Assembly: GCA_023376005.1 (NCBI GenBank)
Contig: CM042150.1
Location: 75,409,569-75,473,568, forward strand
Source of the DNA: Doryteuthis pealeii
Taxonomy: Eukaryota; Mollusca; Cephalopoda; Myopsida; Loliginidae
Reading direction: 5' to 3'
Length of the DNA: 64,000 nucleotides
Within the stretch, counting starts at the first letter, position 1. Every line of letters starts with the position of its first letter. Position numbers and translations under genes: made by a program. The notes beneath the pieces were generated by a model. The model searched no databases. It had not been told where the DNA came from and saw only the letters and a list, made by a program, of their open reading frames with translations. Shown here piece by piece: positions 1-13,180 of the stretch.

Positions 1-1430
1 AGGTTATTACTGTGTACCATTATTATAATATATATATATATATAGTCAGCCACAGACACTGTGTTTTGATGTATCATGTCTCTTCAATATGGCTAAACAT
101 TTGCTGCCTACCTCTAGCTGGGATGGAAATCTGATCAATTTATCTGTACCTACAGTCTCGGAGGAGCATTCTAATTGATACATACCTCTGTATATATATA
201 AAGGCCACCAGAGAGTGCTCCATCTGTTTTATAGGAGAGCATTACCTTTTAAACTTAGTTGGCGGTCGTCAGCTAAATGCCCTCCCAAAGTGCTCACCCC
301 ACCCGGAGGTAGAGAGCATATATATGTATATATATCTGAAATTTCAATTTTGGTTACAGTGTTTCAATGCTGTAGTCTGGCAAGGAATAAAATTATTACG
401 ATTTGTGTGGCCATTTTAGGGCTGTAGGTGAAAACCTTCTACAGTGGAGATCTCTTGTGGCATAAAGTTTGATCCTTTATTGAAGAAGAAAGATGTAGTA
501 TCAGTTTTAATCCTTGTCAGCTGATCCATGTTAAAGAATTGTATAATCCTCATCAGTTGGTCTGTGTTTAGAGAGTTGTATAATCCTTGTCTGTTTGTCC
601 ATCTAGCGATCAATTGTGTAACAATTTATCAATGCCTTTAAATAGTAGATTTAATACGTGTTTGGGCGTTTTGATTGGTCGATTCAGCCAACAGTGTTTT
701 GGAACAGTCTATAAATACAAGTTGTGTTCATTAGCACATCTTATACCAACAATACTCCAACAAACATGTAATAATATCTATTTTGCTTGAATAATGTTCC
801 ACTAGAAATAATAAAATGCTGATATATTTGGTTTAGAAAATTAACTTTGCAAAAAAAGATTTTTCGAAGTGTACTTATTTATGGGCAATACTGTAACACA
901 TTATATTCATTTTGATTGTATAATGTTCCAATAGAAATAATAAAATCTTAGCATTTATGTGAACTCATGTTACATAATTATTAGATTCCTAACACTTATG
1001 TACCATTAGTGTAGAAACCAAAATGGCTGTTATAATTTGCAGCTGGTGGCCTTGAAGGATTGAGTGACTCAGCTTGACCTCAGTCTGATCCTCCTTCTGG
1101 GGGATACCGTGAGAATCGGTGAAGACCCTCTTCCGGTTTAGATTAGAAAGAGAGTTCAGTTCAGTATCGGCCAAACCACGAAGGTGGTAAATCGTAATAC
1201 GCGCACAGCTGACTCAATCTGCGCAGGTAGTCTGGTGGAGATTTCAGAATAAAATATGATCTAAAGCAAATCGAAGTCTTGGGTTATTATCTAAAAACTA
1301 CCAATGACACAGGGCTTCTGATAAAGAGAAATCCCCAATGGAAGACCAGACACAAAGTCCCCAAGATGAAGTCCAGATGCTAGAAGAAGAATGTAAGATA
1401 CCAAAGATGAGTAGAAGAATAATAGAAGTA
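1..1430. other. AT-rich non-coding stretch
   Basis: No coding sequence is recognisable. The only structure noted is a pair of similar segments at about 782-820 and 913-950 sharing the core AGAAATAATAAAAT. They resemble the right arm of the terminal-inverted-repeat element at 55.69-55.95 kb, so they are probably solitary ends of that family. Short open frames here have no domain-like composition. Confidence 0.5.
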
Positions 1431-1431
1431 A

Positions 1432-2056
1432 AGAGAGTATACAACACTCAGATAAAATGGAAATCATGTGCTTTAAACAAGATGGAGACATTTCCAATAG
1501 ATGACAAGCCTCTGAAATTAGTAGACCAGTTCACATACTGAGATAGAAATATCTCATCTACAGAAAGCGATGTCAATATACACATAGGAAAGGCAGGGAT
1601 TGCCTTTGGTAGATTATGAATCATCTGATCTCTGATAAAATGAAGCAAGAATTCTTCCAAGCTGTAGCCATGTCAGTGCTACTGTATGACTGCACCACCT
1701 AGATTTTAATGGAACACTTGGAGAAAGGGCTAGATGGGATATACAAGATGCTGTTTTGAACAAACCCTTGAAGCAGCACCACAAAAAAATTGCCGTTTAC
1801 CTCCTATCACACAACCATCCAGGTAAGACGAACAAAACATACTGGACACTGCTGGAGAAATAAGGATAAACTCATGAGTGATGTTCTCCTGTGGACACCT
1901 AAACATGGACACACCAGTGTTGGTTGATGAGCAAAAACTTCTATTAATCAGCTCTGTATGATGGACTCTTAATGCCATGCTGAGGACTTGAAAGGATAAG
2001 GATGTGTGGTGAGAAAGAGCCATGGAAATCCATGTTATCAACATGACTTGAAAGTA
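1432..2056 (+). pseudogene. LINE 3' fragment B1 (end of non-LTR reverse transcriptase ORF)
   Basis: This is a decayed 3' end of a non-LTR retrotransposon. In shifting frames it keeps the region after the reverse transcriptase palm: a stretch resembling FFQAVAMSVLLYGCTTW followed by a TILE-like 'RTRHTGHCWRSKDE' region and 'LWTPTHGHTS'. Several stop codons and small indels break it, for example TGA in place of the tyrosine/glycine codon after 'LLYD' near 1690. Closely similar fragments occur at 12.5, 15.1, 15.6 and 16.8 kb on the plus strand and at 10.0 and 47.2 kb on the minus strand. That distribution shows a multicopy, 5'-truncated family, typical of target-primed reverse transcription. The LINE clade is not assigned. 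This copy lacks the (ATG)-type tail seen in others. Confidence 0.75.
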
Positions 2057-5000
2057 TACTTATTTATGGGTGATATTGTAAAAATCCCTTCCATGTATAG
2101 ACACATTCGTTCTTTAAATTGATGGAAGGAAAGTGAAAGCAGGATCATTTAGAAATGTGTAAAAGATAAGTTTTGATGATTCTGTGAACTTTTGATGTGT
2201 TTTTTTTTTTGTCGAGCCACGAGCAGGGCATATTGATAGTTTTAAAGACTGGTTCCTCTGAGACAATAATAACAATGGACACAAATGCAAAGACAGGAAT
2301 GTTTTCAGACAATCCAAAAGACAGAAAAGTCCACTAAAATAAAACCATTTGAAATTCAGCCTATTTAATATTCATTGAATTCAGTAAAATATGCCTGAAG
2401 CCAATAATGTAAAATAGAAAATACAAAACTGATTGTGATCTTTTTTTCTTTCTTCATTCTTTTGTTCTATTACTTAAGACTTTTTGGCTACTGCAAAATG
2501 GTCAGCAAAAGTTTGAATACAGGAAAATATTGACCATTTGTGTTATAAATAAATTTTGACCTTTGAACTTTTGCTTTTGAATAAAAGTGGATTTTATTGT
2601 TGCTGGTGTTAACACTTAGATGGGGAATTGATCTTTTATCAACCCCCAATTCTCTTCAAGATGATGCTGAAATATCTCATGCCCAACCAAGAGAGGAACA
2701 GCTTAAAAACATGAGATATACATTGGATTATACATACATACATACATACATACATACAAAGTTTAACACACTTGGCACATCAAGTGTCTTTAAACCTAAT
2801 ATTTATACATCGCCTCTTCCATGTGCAATATAAAACTAAGTTCCTTTAACCCTTTAAAAAAAGTCATTCTTTCTTGGTTGGTCCAATAACTTTTCAGTGT
2901 CTTCTTGTACTTCATGATTTTTCCTGTAGAATCTTATACCAATTAATTGATTCTCATTTAATGATTCCAAGTGATGAATCCTTCTTAAGTAATCACAGAT
3001 ATGCAGTCAAAATTGGTGCCAGTTTCAGTGAATTATATTGGTTAACCCCTTTAAGATGGTTGCATGGTTTTTAATATAATTTTGTAGGGGTACCCATGTG
3101 GATGGAGAAAGTAACATTAAATGGTTGTTATTGCATACAGGGTGTTGAAATCAAATAATCAATCATATATAGCAACAATGAAAGTGAGGGATTGTAATGA
3201 TAGTGTAATGTTCATTGGATGGTTTTAATTATTTATTTGTGAAATATATCATGTTTTAAAACATATTTTGACAATCATGGATAACATTTTTTGCAGACTT
3301 TTGTCTTGAATTTAGTGCTAGGTATTTAAAAATGGGTGTTATGCAGATGCTGAAAATGCCAATTCAGAGAACAAATAGTATTCTTGCAAATCAATTCCTG
3401 AACTTTGATTATCATGCTTTAGATAAATTCTTTAGGAGTTAAAATCATTCCTGCAGACCATTCATGAAATATAATTTTATAACATGATAACATCAAGTTA
3501 TTTGCAGCGATATTGGACACTGTTTGTAAATAATTTGCATATGAAAGGATGAGCTATATATACATATATATATAGTCCTGCTATTTGGAGAAAGAGGATA
3601 TGTAAAAAGAGGACATTGAATGATGGACTTGAAACTTAATAACTTTCTTGGTAACATTATAATATTATCAAACACAAGCTTCAAGGATAAAATTAGAACA
3701 CAGTTGTATTTGTAGTTATGAGCAGGTCCATTGCCAAAGTATTATGAGTTGGGAAAGAGACATTCTTTAAGTTTGGGGGGAGTGGCATAAATAGATGTAC
3801 TTTTTAACTTTTAGTTGCAATTTTTTTATCTCTTTTGATCAGTTTAAATTTATGATGATCCTCACTTCAAACAATATTTGTCCTAAGGACTCCCCCCCCC
3901 CAAAAAAAATCCCAAAACAAATATAATTTTTAGTCAATTGTGAATTAATAGAAAAATAGTGAAACTAATATGAAATGGTTGCTGAGTTCTTGACAATGAT
4001 TCAATAAAATAAGTAAACAATAAAAAAATCATTAATGAAGGTGTAAGAGTTGCTATTCTATGGTGGGAAAATATCTATTTCCTTTAAGTAATTCTATTAT
4101 GAAATCTTTTAAGATTTTTAGTTTGTTGACAATAGTCGACCTCCTTCCTCTCCATCAGGGAATTTTCTTTACTGTTTTTTATTCTACTTTATTCATAATT
4201 TTCTACTTGTAATAGGAAATTTCTATTGCTTTGGACACATACATGTTCTTATGACATATGAGGGGTGATGGTAAGCAATTTTCAGGAGCTTCCTGTCCTC
4301 CAGCTAGGTTCTGAGAAAAAAAAAGCATCTCTAGAATATGTCCATGAGAAAGATAGTAAGAAGAAAAAAAACAAAATAAGAAATAAATAAGGTCTAAATA
4401 AAAACTAAAAGTATGGACACCTTGCAATCACGTGGCCATGATGTTCTTTCCTTTTGAACATTTTATCCTGAACAACATTTCATTTACTGATCCCCCACCC
4501 ACCCTCGATGTTTGTTTTGTCACATGCATTTGTACACTTTTTTTTATATTGTTTCTTCTAAGAAAATATATTTGAAAAACATTTCCAATTTTTCTTCCAA
4601 ATATTGGTATAAAGCATTGTGATGATAAAATTTAAATTAATTCAAGTTTGGAGATTTTTTATTTCAGGTGTCAAAGAAATTTTTAAAAATGTTTAGATAT
4701 ATAAATTAAAACTAACTATACAATCAAAATTTAATAGTAGTCTCCCTTCCTTTTCAATATGATAATCAGTTTAATTTGGGTCCACACTCTACTAAAAATC
4801 TTTTTGGGTAGTTATCAAATTATTTTGTTTAGAATTCACCCTGAAGTCAGTTGTTTATGTGTACAAAATTTAGTGAAAATCAATTGAGTAGTTTTCACAT
4901 TTACAAAACACATATGTGCATGCATATGCATAACAGTTCATTTTTTGTAGTCTTGAAAACAGAACTTTCACCATAAAAGGAAATCTACTGAATGTTCAAA

Positions 5001-5543
5001 GTCAGCAAAATGAACAGTACTTAGCTCAATTATAAAGACGGTTTCCTATCATTACTTTCAGCTGTTTTAGGTGTTTTGTGAAATGTCTTTGTTTTGCCTT
5101 TGAAAGAGTTGTTTAGTTCTAAGTTGAAGAAAATGGTCAAGTGTCATTTCTAGCATTGTTGGGTGACTAATTTAGTTCAAAGTGAAAGAAATTCACAATT
5201 CAAACCTTTCTTTGTAGAAATCTATTCACATTATATGAGTTCATTCTGACTTGATTTTTATTGTAATCTCAGTAGAACTGTTGATTCTTTAAACTTGGCT
5301 TCAACTTATTGAACCTTTTCTGCTGGGGTTCACTCCCTTTTTTTCTCTCTAGACAGCCAGGGTCTCCCTGCATTCCTAACTTATAAACACCTCACTAACT
5401 GCTGTTCGTATCTAATTAGCTCCCATGGAAGTCTATTCTTTGATACAATATTCTGTCACAATGATTGATTTCAAACTTGCTTCTTGTTGTCATCAAAGAA
5501 GAAAATACCCCTCCACACACACAAACACACACATGCATATATA
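2057..5543. other. AT-rich stretch, no gene seen
   Basis: About 3.5 kb of unique-looking AT-rich DNA. It contains a short tetranucleotide (ATAC) tract at 2730-2757, a C8-10/A8 homopolymer junction at 3891-3908 and an AC-rich stretch just before SINE A1. No exon, RNA gene or transposon protein could be recognised. Confidence 0.5.
2730..2757. repeat. (ATAC)n microsatellite
   Basis: Seven uninterrupted copies of a tetranucleotide repeat are read directly from the sequence. Confidence 0.9.
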
Positions 5544-5699
5544 TTTAGCTCAGTCAGTAGAGTGTTCGACTAGGAACCTTAAGGTTGCTGGTTCGATACC
5601 AGCCCTCACCATCTCAGCGTATGAGTATCATAGGGATCTGTGCGGTAAAGTAAGGAGCTGATGGTAGGCGTGGCACTCCACCTCAGATGAAAAAACAAT
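5544..5699 (+). repeat. SINE A, copy A1 (3'-truncated)
   Basis: A tRNA-derived SINE head with an A-box-like TTTAGCTCAGTCAGTAGAG and a B-box-like GGTTCGATACC. It is followed by the family body (CTCAGCGTATGAGTA, GATCTGTGCGGTAAAGTAAG, GCTCCACCTCAGATG). The copy stops after AAAAACAAT and lacks the family 3' half, which has the TCTCCTTGGTCTAGCGC, GGCTGATACTGACTTTAGG and CCCCGACGA motifs. Family C and a second, 5'-truncated SINE A follow directly. Confidence 0.85.
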
Positions 5700-5737
5700 G
5701 GGGCCACCTGTTGGCCGTGGGTGGCGACCCGTGATGC

Positions 5738-6098
5738 TTAAGGATAGAACCCAGGTGGATGAGCAGTTCATGACTTGCAATACTTCACTTTGGCCCTATC
5801 TTGGGCTAGACGGGCGGTCGGAAAAGCCCCCTCCAATCAATCAGCTGGTCACTTCAAGCCCTAGCACCTATATGATTTTCCCAACCCTATTGCCCTTATG
5901 GCAAGCCCCATCCCCTTTTTTATCCTGTGGGTGCTAGAAGGCGGTAACTGAGGGTCTACATGTCCTGGGAATGATGTTAAACTATCTGATGGTGAGTTTC
6001 CAGTTTTGGAGGTTTGGGAAATGTGGAGCACCCCTTCCACTGCTCCCTGGTCCACTCTGACCCGGAGTGGTAGTACCTGTTAGGGTTCTATCTATATA
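5738..6098 (+). repeat. Dispersed repeat C, copy C1
   Basis: This segment of about 360 bp is clearly similar to 41.85-42.2 kb in the same orientation. Shared blocks include CTATATGATT, TTATGGCAA, ATGATGTTAAACTATCTGAT, CTCTGACCCGGA and the final 'GTTCTATCT'. Shorter pieces of the family occur at 14.1, 19.1, 38.9, 41.7, 46.8, 57.2 and 57.9 kb. No coding capacity is evident. It sits between two partial SINE A copies. The class is unknown; retroposon is the likeliest guess. Confidence 0.75.
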
Positions 6099-6100
6099 CT

Positions 6101-6283
6101 TTGATACTGGCCATTGCCAACTCAGTAGCACAGGGATCTATGCAGTAAAGTGAGGAGCTGATGGTAGGTGTGGTGCTCCACCTCAGATGCAAAAACAATC
6201 TCCTTGGTCTAGCGCTAGTGAAAAGGGGATAGATTCCTTCACTGTTAGGCTGATACTGACTTTAGGTCACCCCAACAACTTGA
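6101..6283 (+). repeat. SINE A, copy A2 (5'-truncated)
   Basis: Begins inside the B-box-like region (TTGATACTGGCC) and continues to the family 3' end through TCTCCTTGGTCTAGCGC, GGGGATAGATTCC, GCTGATACTGACTTTAGG and CCCCAACAAC. It overlaps A1 in family coordinates by more than 90 bp. C1 therefore did not simply insert into one SINE A. Confidence 0.85.
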
Positions 6284-8035
6284 CTTAGTTTATTAGAAAA
6301 AAGAATATTGTCCTAATACTCTTAATCTGAGTACAGTAATACCTCACCCTATTTCATTAATTGGTTGCAGAGGACACAACTGAAGTAAGAAAAATAACTT
6401 CCATGTCCAAATAGCCATTATTTAGATGCAATTGTAAGATTCATGGTTAATACACGAACATACAACAGTAGAGATTAAAGGACTGGAGAGTCCATACATT
6501 AAAAATCACTTACTAGTGATGAGGGACCGAAGCCCCCACCGAGAAGGGTGTAACAATGTGTCTAACCCATGTGGGTACCTACAAGAAGAGGTAGCAAAGA
6601 AGCAGGGAGTTTCAAAACCCGTGCTTAAATACCAGAGGTCCTCTGGTGGTCAGTTTGGAGACCCAGCAGGAAGATAACTCTTCCAGGACAAAGGGAAGAT
6701 AATCCCAACACAATTATCCAATCTAGGCCTAGCCTAGCTAATTTTTTTTTTTTAATGTTAGCCAATGTAATTGGTAAAGTTTGGTAAATTATAAAGGTTA
6801 ACCTAGGCCAACCAAGTTTGTTTTTATGTTAGCCTACTGAATCAGTAAATTGAAGTAAATTATGAAGCTGTTTCGATTTGTATTACCATAAACCTCTAAT
6901 TTTCAATGCTTATGTTTTTAAACAAATTTTATCTCTTTTATGATGTATACTGTATTTTATAATTGATGTTATTATTCTCTAAATATCATATGTATCTATC
7001 TATTTTTTTCATTTACTTTGTAGGAAAGGCTGTCTACAGTCTAAAGAGAATAGAATATACGTTTTCAGAATGTAAAGACAAGGGGAAAGCACATGTACCT
7101 TTAAACTATTTTATTTACATACAAACTCAACGACAGTCAATAAAACAAGCACTGAAGGGCAGTACTTACAATTCAGAGTAACTCCCTCGTTGAGGGGGGT
7201 GTCAGGTTGAGTCTTCAGTTATTTCTCCCTCACTGAGGGGTGGTATTTCTTTCAGCCACAAAGTCTGAGATGGACGCTCGTTTCTATGAGGCTTACTGGT
7301 TGGTGCCAAACCGTCAAAGAGAATTCTTCACTCAACCTGACAGGGGACGTTACCTTTATTACTTCCTGTCCCTAAAGGTACAGGAGAGTTCTAGTCCCTA
7401 CAACTTCTTGGGTACAAAAACAAGTATAATCAATCAATACAACCTAGAATTAATGGTACCGTACAATAAGAATGATACAACTGTTTTTACAAACAATGTA
7501 AACATTATATTTTATATAGCTTTTTATATCTTAAAATTTTTAGAAAAGTGCCAATGTAGTTAAGTTGAAACAACATAAATAAAGGTATGATTGTATATGC
7601 ATTCTTATATTTTGCTTCAGTGGAATACACAAAAAAGGAGCATTACAAAAACAAATTAGCAAAGGAAAAATATCTGAAGAATTAATTAATATAAAATATT
7701 TCCTAATATGGACTTCAGAATGAGAACATTCTGTGGGTTCGACTCAAAATTCCATGAACATTACTGAATATGACAGGCACCTGCAAGAAAGCCAGAAACA
7801 TTGTATCTATAGCAACAAAGATGAAGCTAACAATTCAACTAAATCAATGTATATTACAGTTATGTAATGATATTATCAGCTGATTTTGTAAATTTTGTTT
7901 TATCATAAAAAGGATGTCAGTGAGAACATTCTGCAGAAAAAATAAATGGTGTGCTTCAAAATTCCATGATCATTACCAAACATAAGCACCTGCAAAAAGA
8001 CTAGAAATATTGTTGTTATTGCAACAAAGATTAAG
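6284..8035. other. Mostly AT-rich stretch with a GC-richer patch; no gene supported
   Basis: A GC-richer patch at about 6520-6720 and another at 7170-7430 stand out from AT-rich surroundings and may be fragments of an unclassified repeat. An open frame at 7240-7563 encodes 107 residues starting near the second patch. It has no recognisable domain and runs into AT-rich sequence, so I do not call it a gene. Confidence 0.45.
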
Positions 8036-8322
8036 TGTGGAGGCGTGTGCTGTAATGGTTATTTTCTTAGAAAATGTACTTGGTAACCGAATTTCAAATC
8101 CTGGATAAGGCTGTTTGCATTTCACTTTGAACTAATGCTCTTTGGGAATGCATGAATCTATCTCTTCTCCTTGGTACAGGTAAATAGTAGAGTAGACAGG
8201 GTTCTTTATTACTGGTATGGTAATTGGTTTAGCAGGATAACAATGAAGGAATGAAACCAGCTTAAAATTTGATCTTGTATCACATCATTTCAGTGGTGGA
8301 GAGGGTAGGTAAATACAAACAA
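8036..8322 (+). repeat. SINE D, copy D1
   Basis: A nearly full-length member of a tRNA-headed SINE family. The head reads GGAGGCGTGTGCTGTAATGG, with a B-box remnant TTCAAATCCTGG. The middle has GCTGTTTGCATTTCACTTTG, GGTAAATAGTAGAGTAGAC and GAAACCAGCTTAAAATTTGA. The 3' end has TATCACATC, GTGGAGAGGGTAGGTAAATA. Other members are at 16.6, 32.8, 34.3, 37.9, 43.0, 44.0, 48.9, 53.1, 56.5 and 60.6 kb. Confidence 0.8.
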
Positions 8323-8564
8323 TGAAGATGATGATAACAATTCAAATAAATCAATGTATAATACTGTTATGTCATTAGCTGGTTTTGTAAGCATAGGTTC
8401 ATAGAAGTTGTCAAGATTACCTGATTTGACAACTGACACTATAAAGAGGGATGTTTATATTTAAAAGGAATTTTGAAACTCAGAATCATATTCACTACAT
8501 CAGCTGAACAGTGTTGCAGAAAGTTGGTATTGGATGTAAAAAGAAGCCTACAAATGTCAGTCAG

Positions 8565-8568
<4 letters not shown>

Positions 8569-8636
<68 letters not shown>
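8569..8636. repeat. (AG)n microsatellite 1
   Basis: About 34 uninterrupted AG units. The 35 bases that follow (8636-8670) are identical to the bases after the AG tract at 33.5 kb, so this tract is probably part of a dispersed element and not an independent expansion. Confidence 0.95.
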
Positions 8637-8641
<5 letters not shown>

Positions 8642-9006
8642 CCGTTTTTCTTAAATTTTTCTTAGTTTTTTGAGTCTGGAAAATCCCTGATATGGTATGA
8701 AAGTTCATTGCTATCACACCGTGTCACTCAAAAGAAAATACAAAAATGTCCTCCTTTCACTACAAATGACCTGAAAATCTTGTTGTCCATCTCTCCAGCC
8801 TCTAAGAAAATAAAAAAGGGTCCTGTGTTTAAAGAAATGGTTGCTGCATTGTTGACAATTCACTTTATCAACCCTAGATTTTGTTGTGGGTAACACCTCT
8901 TTTGTTTTCTTTACATCACAAGGTTTACCGGGGAAGCATTATAAAACAATTCCTTAGTACTAATGGTGAACTGGTGTTTCCATTGGAGCCAATTTATGGG
9001 AAACAG

Positions 9007-9008
<2 letters not shown>

Positions 9009-9051
<43 letters not shown>
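9009..9051. repeat. (AT)n microsatellite
   Basis: An uninterrupted AT tract directly abutting the head of SINE A3. Confidence 0.95.
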
Positions 9052-9054
<3 letters not shown>

Positions 9055-9300
9055 CCCATTTTAGCTCAGTCAGTAGAGCATTCACCTAGAAATCGAAAGG
9101 TTCTCTGTTTGATACCAATCCTCCTCAAATCAGTGCATGAGTAGCACAGCTTGCATAATCTGATCTGTGTGGTAAAGCCTCTGGGAGTTGATTGTAGGTG
9201 TGGTGCTCCTCCTTAGCAAAACAATCTCACTGGTCTAACGCTAGCAACAACCAGATAGATTCCCTCGCTGTTCAGCTAATACTGACAATGGGCCACTCAA
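9052..9300 (+). repeat. SINE A, copy A3
   Basis: A full-length but diverged copy with A-box-like TTTAGCTCAGTCAGTAGAGC and B-box-like TGTTTGATACC. The body has a GATCTGTGTGGTAAAGCCTC segment and an internal duplication-like insertion near 9150, and the 3' half has CACTGGTCTAACGCTAGC and CTAATACTGACAATGGGCC. AT microsatellites flank it on both sides (9009-9051 and 9309-9363). Confidence 0.85.
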
Positions 9301-9308
9301 CATACTTT

Positions 9309-9363
<55 letters not shown>
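9309..9363. repeat. (AT)n microsatellite
   Basis: An AT tract with one phase slip near 9319, lying just after the 3' end of SINE A3. Confidence 0.95.
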
Positions 9364-9367
<4 letters not shown>

Positions 9368-9870
9368 ATGAACAGGTCTAGAAATTTTGTCAATCATTAT
9401 TTCAGATTCTGCTTACATTTTCAAAGAATAGATTTTTAATTAATAGAAATAATTATTTTTGTAAGACAAATAATTGGTTTATTTGCTTCTTTTTGAAGCT
9501 TAGAAATGATCTAAATTCTATGTAATTAACTATATCTTGCAGCAATATTGCTTCCTTGGGATTATAGTTTATTTTTAAAGATCCTATCTGAATGACATCA
9601 GTCCTTTCTCCATTATGAACCATAAAAGAAATTTTACGTTAAATCATTTCCCTGGGTCCAAGACATATTCATATCAAATTTTGATATATCAAATTGTTTT
9701 TCTCTTTAGAGAGGATAGAAAAACAAAAACTTCTTGATTATTAATACAGATCTGAAGGTAAAAATGCAAAATAAGGTAATGTAATTTTCATTATTTTACT
9801 TTTATAATTTGTTAACTGCATAACATTCAAAAATTCAAGGGAATATTGTGAACAACCTTTCATACACTCA

Positions 9871-9873
<3 letters not shown>
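9364..9873. other. AT-rich stretch, nothing recognised
   Basis: About 500 bp of AT-rich sequence with no repeat family or coding signal that I recognise. Confidence 0.5.

Positions 9874-9957
<84 letters not shown>
9874..9957. repeat. Compound (AT)n(GT)n microsatellite
   Basis: AT units to about 9924, then GT units to 9957, directly before a minus-strand LINE 3' end. Confidence 0.95.
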
Positions 9958-9958
<1 letters not shown>

Positions 9959-9975
9959 AGAAATGGAGAATTATA

Positions 9976-10325
<350 letters not shown>

Positions 10326-11707
10326 AAACTGCAACACCTTAAAGGAGGATACCAATTTTGGTATATACATATTGGGGTAGGTACATGTTCTGATATCATT
10401 TTCAAAGTCTTTGGCCATTTACAAACTTTGTATATACATTTAATAATATATGTATATGCACACAAGAGTACAGGCCTGTGTTAGCCTGTAATGATTACTA
10501 TTTATTAATCTAAGAACTGTTGATCTACCCTTTATTTCAGAACGTGTGCATATTATTGATCTCTATAGGTGACCATTTACAGTAATCCAATTTATTTTGT
10601 ACATTTAATCTTGAATAACTTGGATCAGGTTTTCAGGATGTTTCAATTATAATTTCACTATGTGTCTGTGTATGTAGTTATATAAAAAATACAGAGATGA
10701 CTGGATAGAATTTTGTGTCTTTATCATTGTGAAGCAGCAATATATCTGTAGTATTATTAGTAGTAACATCATTGGATACCCTTTTAGACATATTGGATGT
10801 TTGCAGCAATTTGGAGCAAGTATGTTTGTGACATTGACAAAATAAATTTGAAAATGTTTAATTTCATATAAAATATTTACTTTTTCTTATTCTTAACTTT
10901 CAGTAAGTTTTCTGGACATTAATCAGTTGGAAATACCCAATAGCTACTGATACTGATTGTTCAGTGGGGAAAAAAAAAAACGTGTGGATTTTTTTGTTCT
11001 TGCTTTTACTCAGCAAAAAGCCATTTAATAATGCTGCAGTAAGTTGTAACATTTTAGGAAAGGATTAATGTTTATCTTGATCTAGAAGTTTGTTCCTTAA
11101 AGAAAAATTGGTTTTGTAAAATGAAAAATCTTTTAAGATTTAGTGCTTAGAATATTGTCTGATGCCAGATGTCTGTCAAGAAAGAAAATAAATATTTTAC
11201 AGGATATCAAATGTGGCTTTGCTTTGTGGCCAAAAAACAACAAAAAAAAAAAAAACAACAGTTGTATAAATCAGAAATTTCTGGCTGAAAATGATCCTAC
11301 TTTGCGAATTTGTTAATCCTGCATCAAACTGTTTGGTCATTTATAAAAGACAGACAAACAAACACTTTCCAATTATTAAGATAGATAACTCAAGTGAAAG
11401 GAAGAAGATTCAAAATGGGCAAAAAAAATAGTTTGGATTACTTGGTAATACCAAATTTTGATGGACTGAAAAGTAAAAATAAAATATTTATTTTCGCTTG
11501 TTATAAAAAAAAAAAAAAAATGGCTCTATTCTTTCTGCAAATGTGTGTGACTCACCTCATATTCTGTGAAATGTCAAGACTACTGAGCCATTTTTGGTGC
11601 TGATATTTTTACCTGAATAAATCTGTCTCTTTCTATTGTCAAAGTCCACTGGACCGTGAAAGATATACTTCACATTGTTAGTATATTCAAAGCTGAAAAA
11701 AAGCAAA

Positions 11708-11755
<48 letters not shown>

Positions 11756-12479
11756 TGTATTTTATTCTATTTTATATATTTCCAACAATTGTTTTTTACT
11801 AATTTTATCATTTTTCTTTTTCTCTTATAAGTATATCTGTCTTTTTTACTTGTCACCTTCAAGTAATTAGTTTTTCTTATTTGTTAGGTAGAGAAAATAT
11901 TATTTGTCTATTTCTGTTGTTTTGAACATATTTTATGCAGCTGCGATCCATGACATCTCTGATATATAAAAAAATGTAGAGGAAATATAAAACCTATTGA
12001 AAAACTTCTGCTAAGTTTTGTCGCCACCTGAATTAACAGTAAACATCAAAGAATAACAGGTGGATGTAGTGAGATAAAAGTTGTTTTTTTCTTTTTTATA
12101 AACTGTGGCCTCCACAACCAAAATTTTAACTAATTTGTTTTGTTATTTAGACAAAAAAAGATTTGATTCTTTTGAATAAAATCTAAGGAACTCAACTTTT
12201 TTTTTTTCAGATTTCAGTATAAATCTTCAAAGTTGTTTTTTTTTTAATCATTCTAATTACTAAATAAAAACTGTTAGAAAATATTAAAAAAATTTTCCTT
12301 CTAATTTGAAATTGCTATTTTTCTCTTGCAAAAAAACTAACAACATTTATGAGTTCCAAAAAGATTGCAGAGAAAAAAAAATTGTGTTGCATTGACCACA
12401 CTGGCAAAGCAGGATATTGATAGTGATTTGCTTGTGAAGAGTAAGGAACAGAAACCCTGTTTTAAATATTCCTGCACAG
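10326..12479. other. AT-rich stretch with one AT microsatellite; no gene seen
   Basis: Long homopolymer A runs (10972, 11242, 11505) and an AT tract at 11710-11750 are the only structures noted. No coding sequence or known repeat family was recognised. Confidence 0.5.
11710..11750. repeat. (AT)n microsatellite
   Basis: Uninterrupted AT tract. Confidence 0.95.
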
Positions 12480-13180
12480 ATTATTACAGATTTGAACTAT
12501 GCAGATGATCTAGAGAGGACACAAAAAAAGCATTGGCCTCCTCAATGTGAGTTCATGTGTTTTAAACAAGATGCAGTGTCTCCACACTGGTAAGCCTATA
12601 AAAGTAGTAGACCAGTTCACAAAACTACGGTTAGTAATATCTTATTCTACAGTCAGAGCATGCATAGGAAAGGCAAGGACTGCTATAGACAGGATTATTG
12701 ATCATATGGAAATCTGATCTCACTAATAAGAAAAGTGAGAATTCTTCCAAGCTATAGCCATGTCAGTGCTTTGTATGGCTGCACCACCTGTGCCCTAATG
12801 AAGTTCTTAGAGAAAAAGGTTAATGGGAGCTACATAAAGATGCTGCATGCTGTCTTGAAAAAATCTTGGAAGCAGCATCCAACAAGAAAACAACTACAGT
12901 CACCTGCTTCATTTTACAATGTTACCATCCAATTAAGACAAATATGTCATATTGGACTTTGTTGGAGAAGCAAGAATGAACTCATGTAATATTCTCCTAT
13001 GGACACCTACACATGGACATACCAGTGAAGGCCGATGAGCAAAAAACCTGGATCAGTCAGCTCTGTGTGGATCCTGGATGCTGCGTGAAAGACCTGCCAG
13101 ATGTGATGAATGTTAGGGATGGTTGGTGAGAAAGTGTCATGGTAATCTGTGCTGACAGCATGACCTGATGATGATAATGA
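12480..13180 (+). pseudogene. LINE 3' fragment B2 with YADD motif
   Basis: The longest LINE fragment in the window. It starts inside the reverse transcriptase palm: codons at 12498-12509 spell YADD, the catalytic motif C of reverse transcriptases, preceded by DLN and followed by DLERT-like residues. Downstream it keeps the family thumb/C-terminal region (the equivalent of YGCTTW near 12776, then KKSWKQHPTRKQLQ near 12850) and the 'LLWRSKNEL' region near 12960. Frameshifts and stops are frequent. The copy ends with CATGACCTGATGATGATAAT, a short ATG-rich tail shared with B3 and B4. It is 5'-truncated relative to a full LINE of several kb. Confidence 0.8.

Noticed and set aside
7240..7563. 107-residue open frame that could be an exon
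   Set aside because: No recognisable domain, abrupt change to AT-rich composition in its second half, and no supporting splice or homology evidence.
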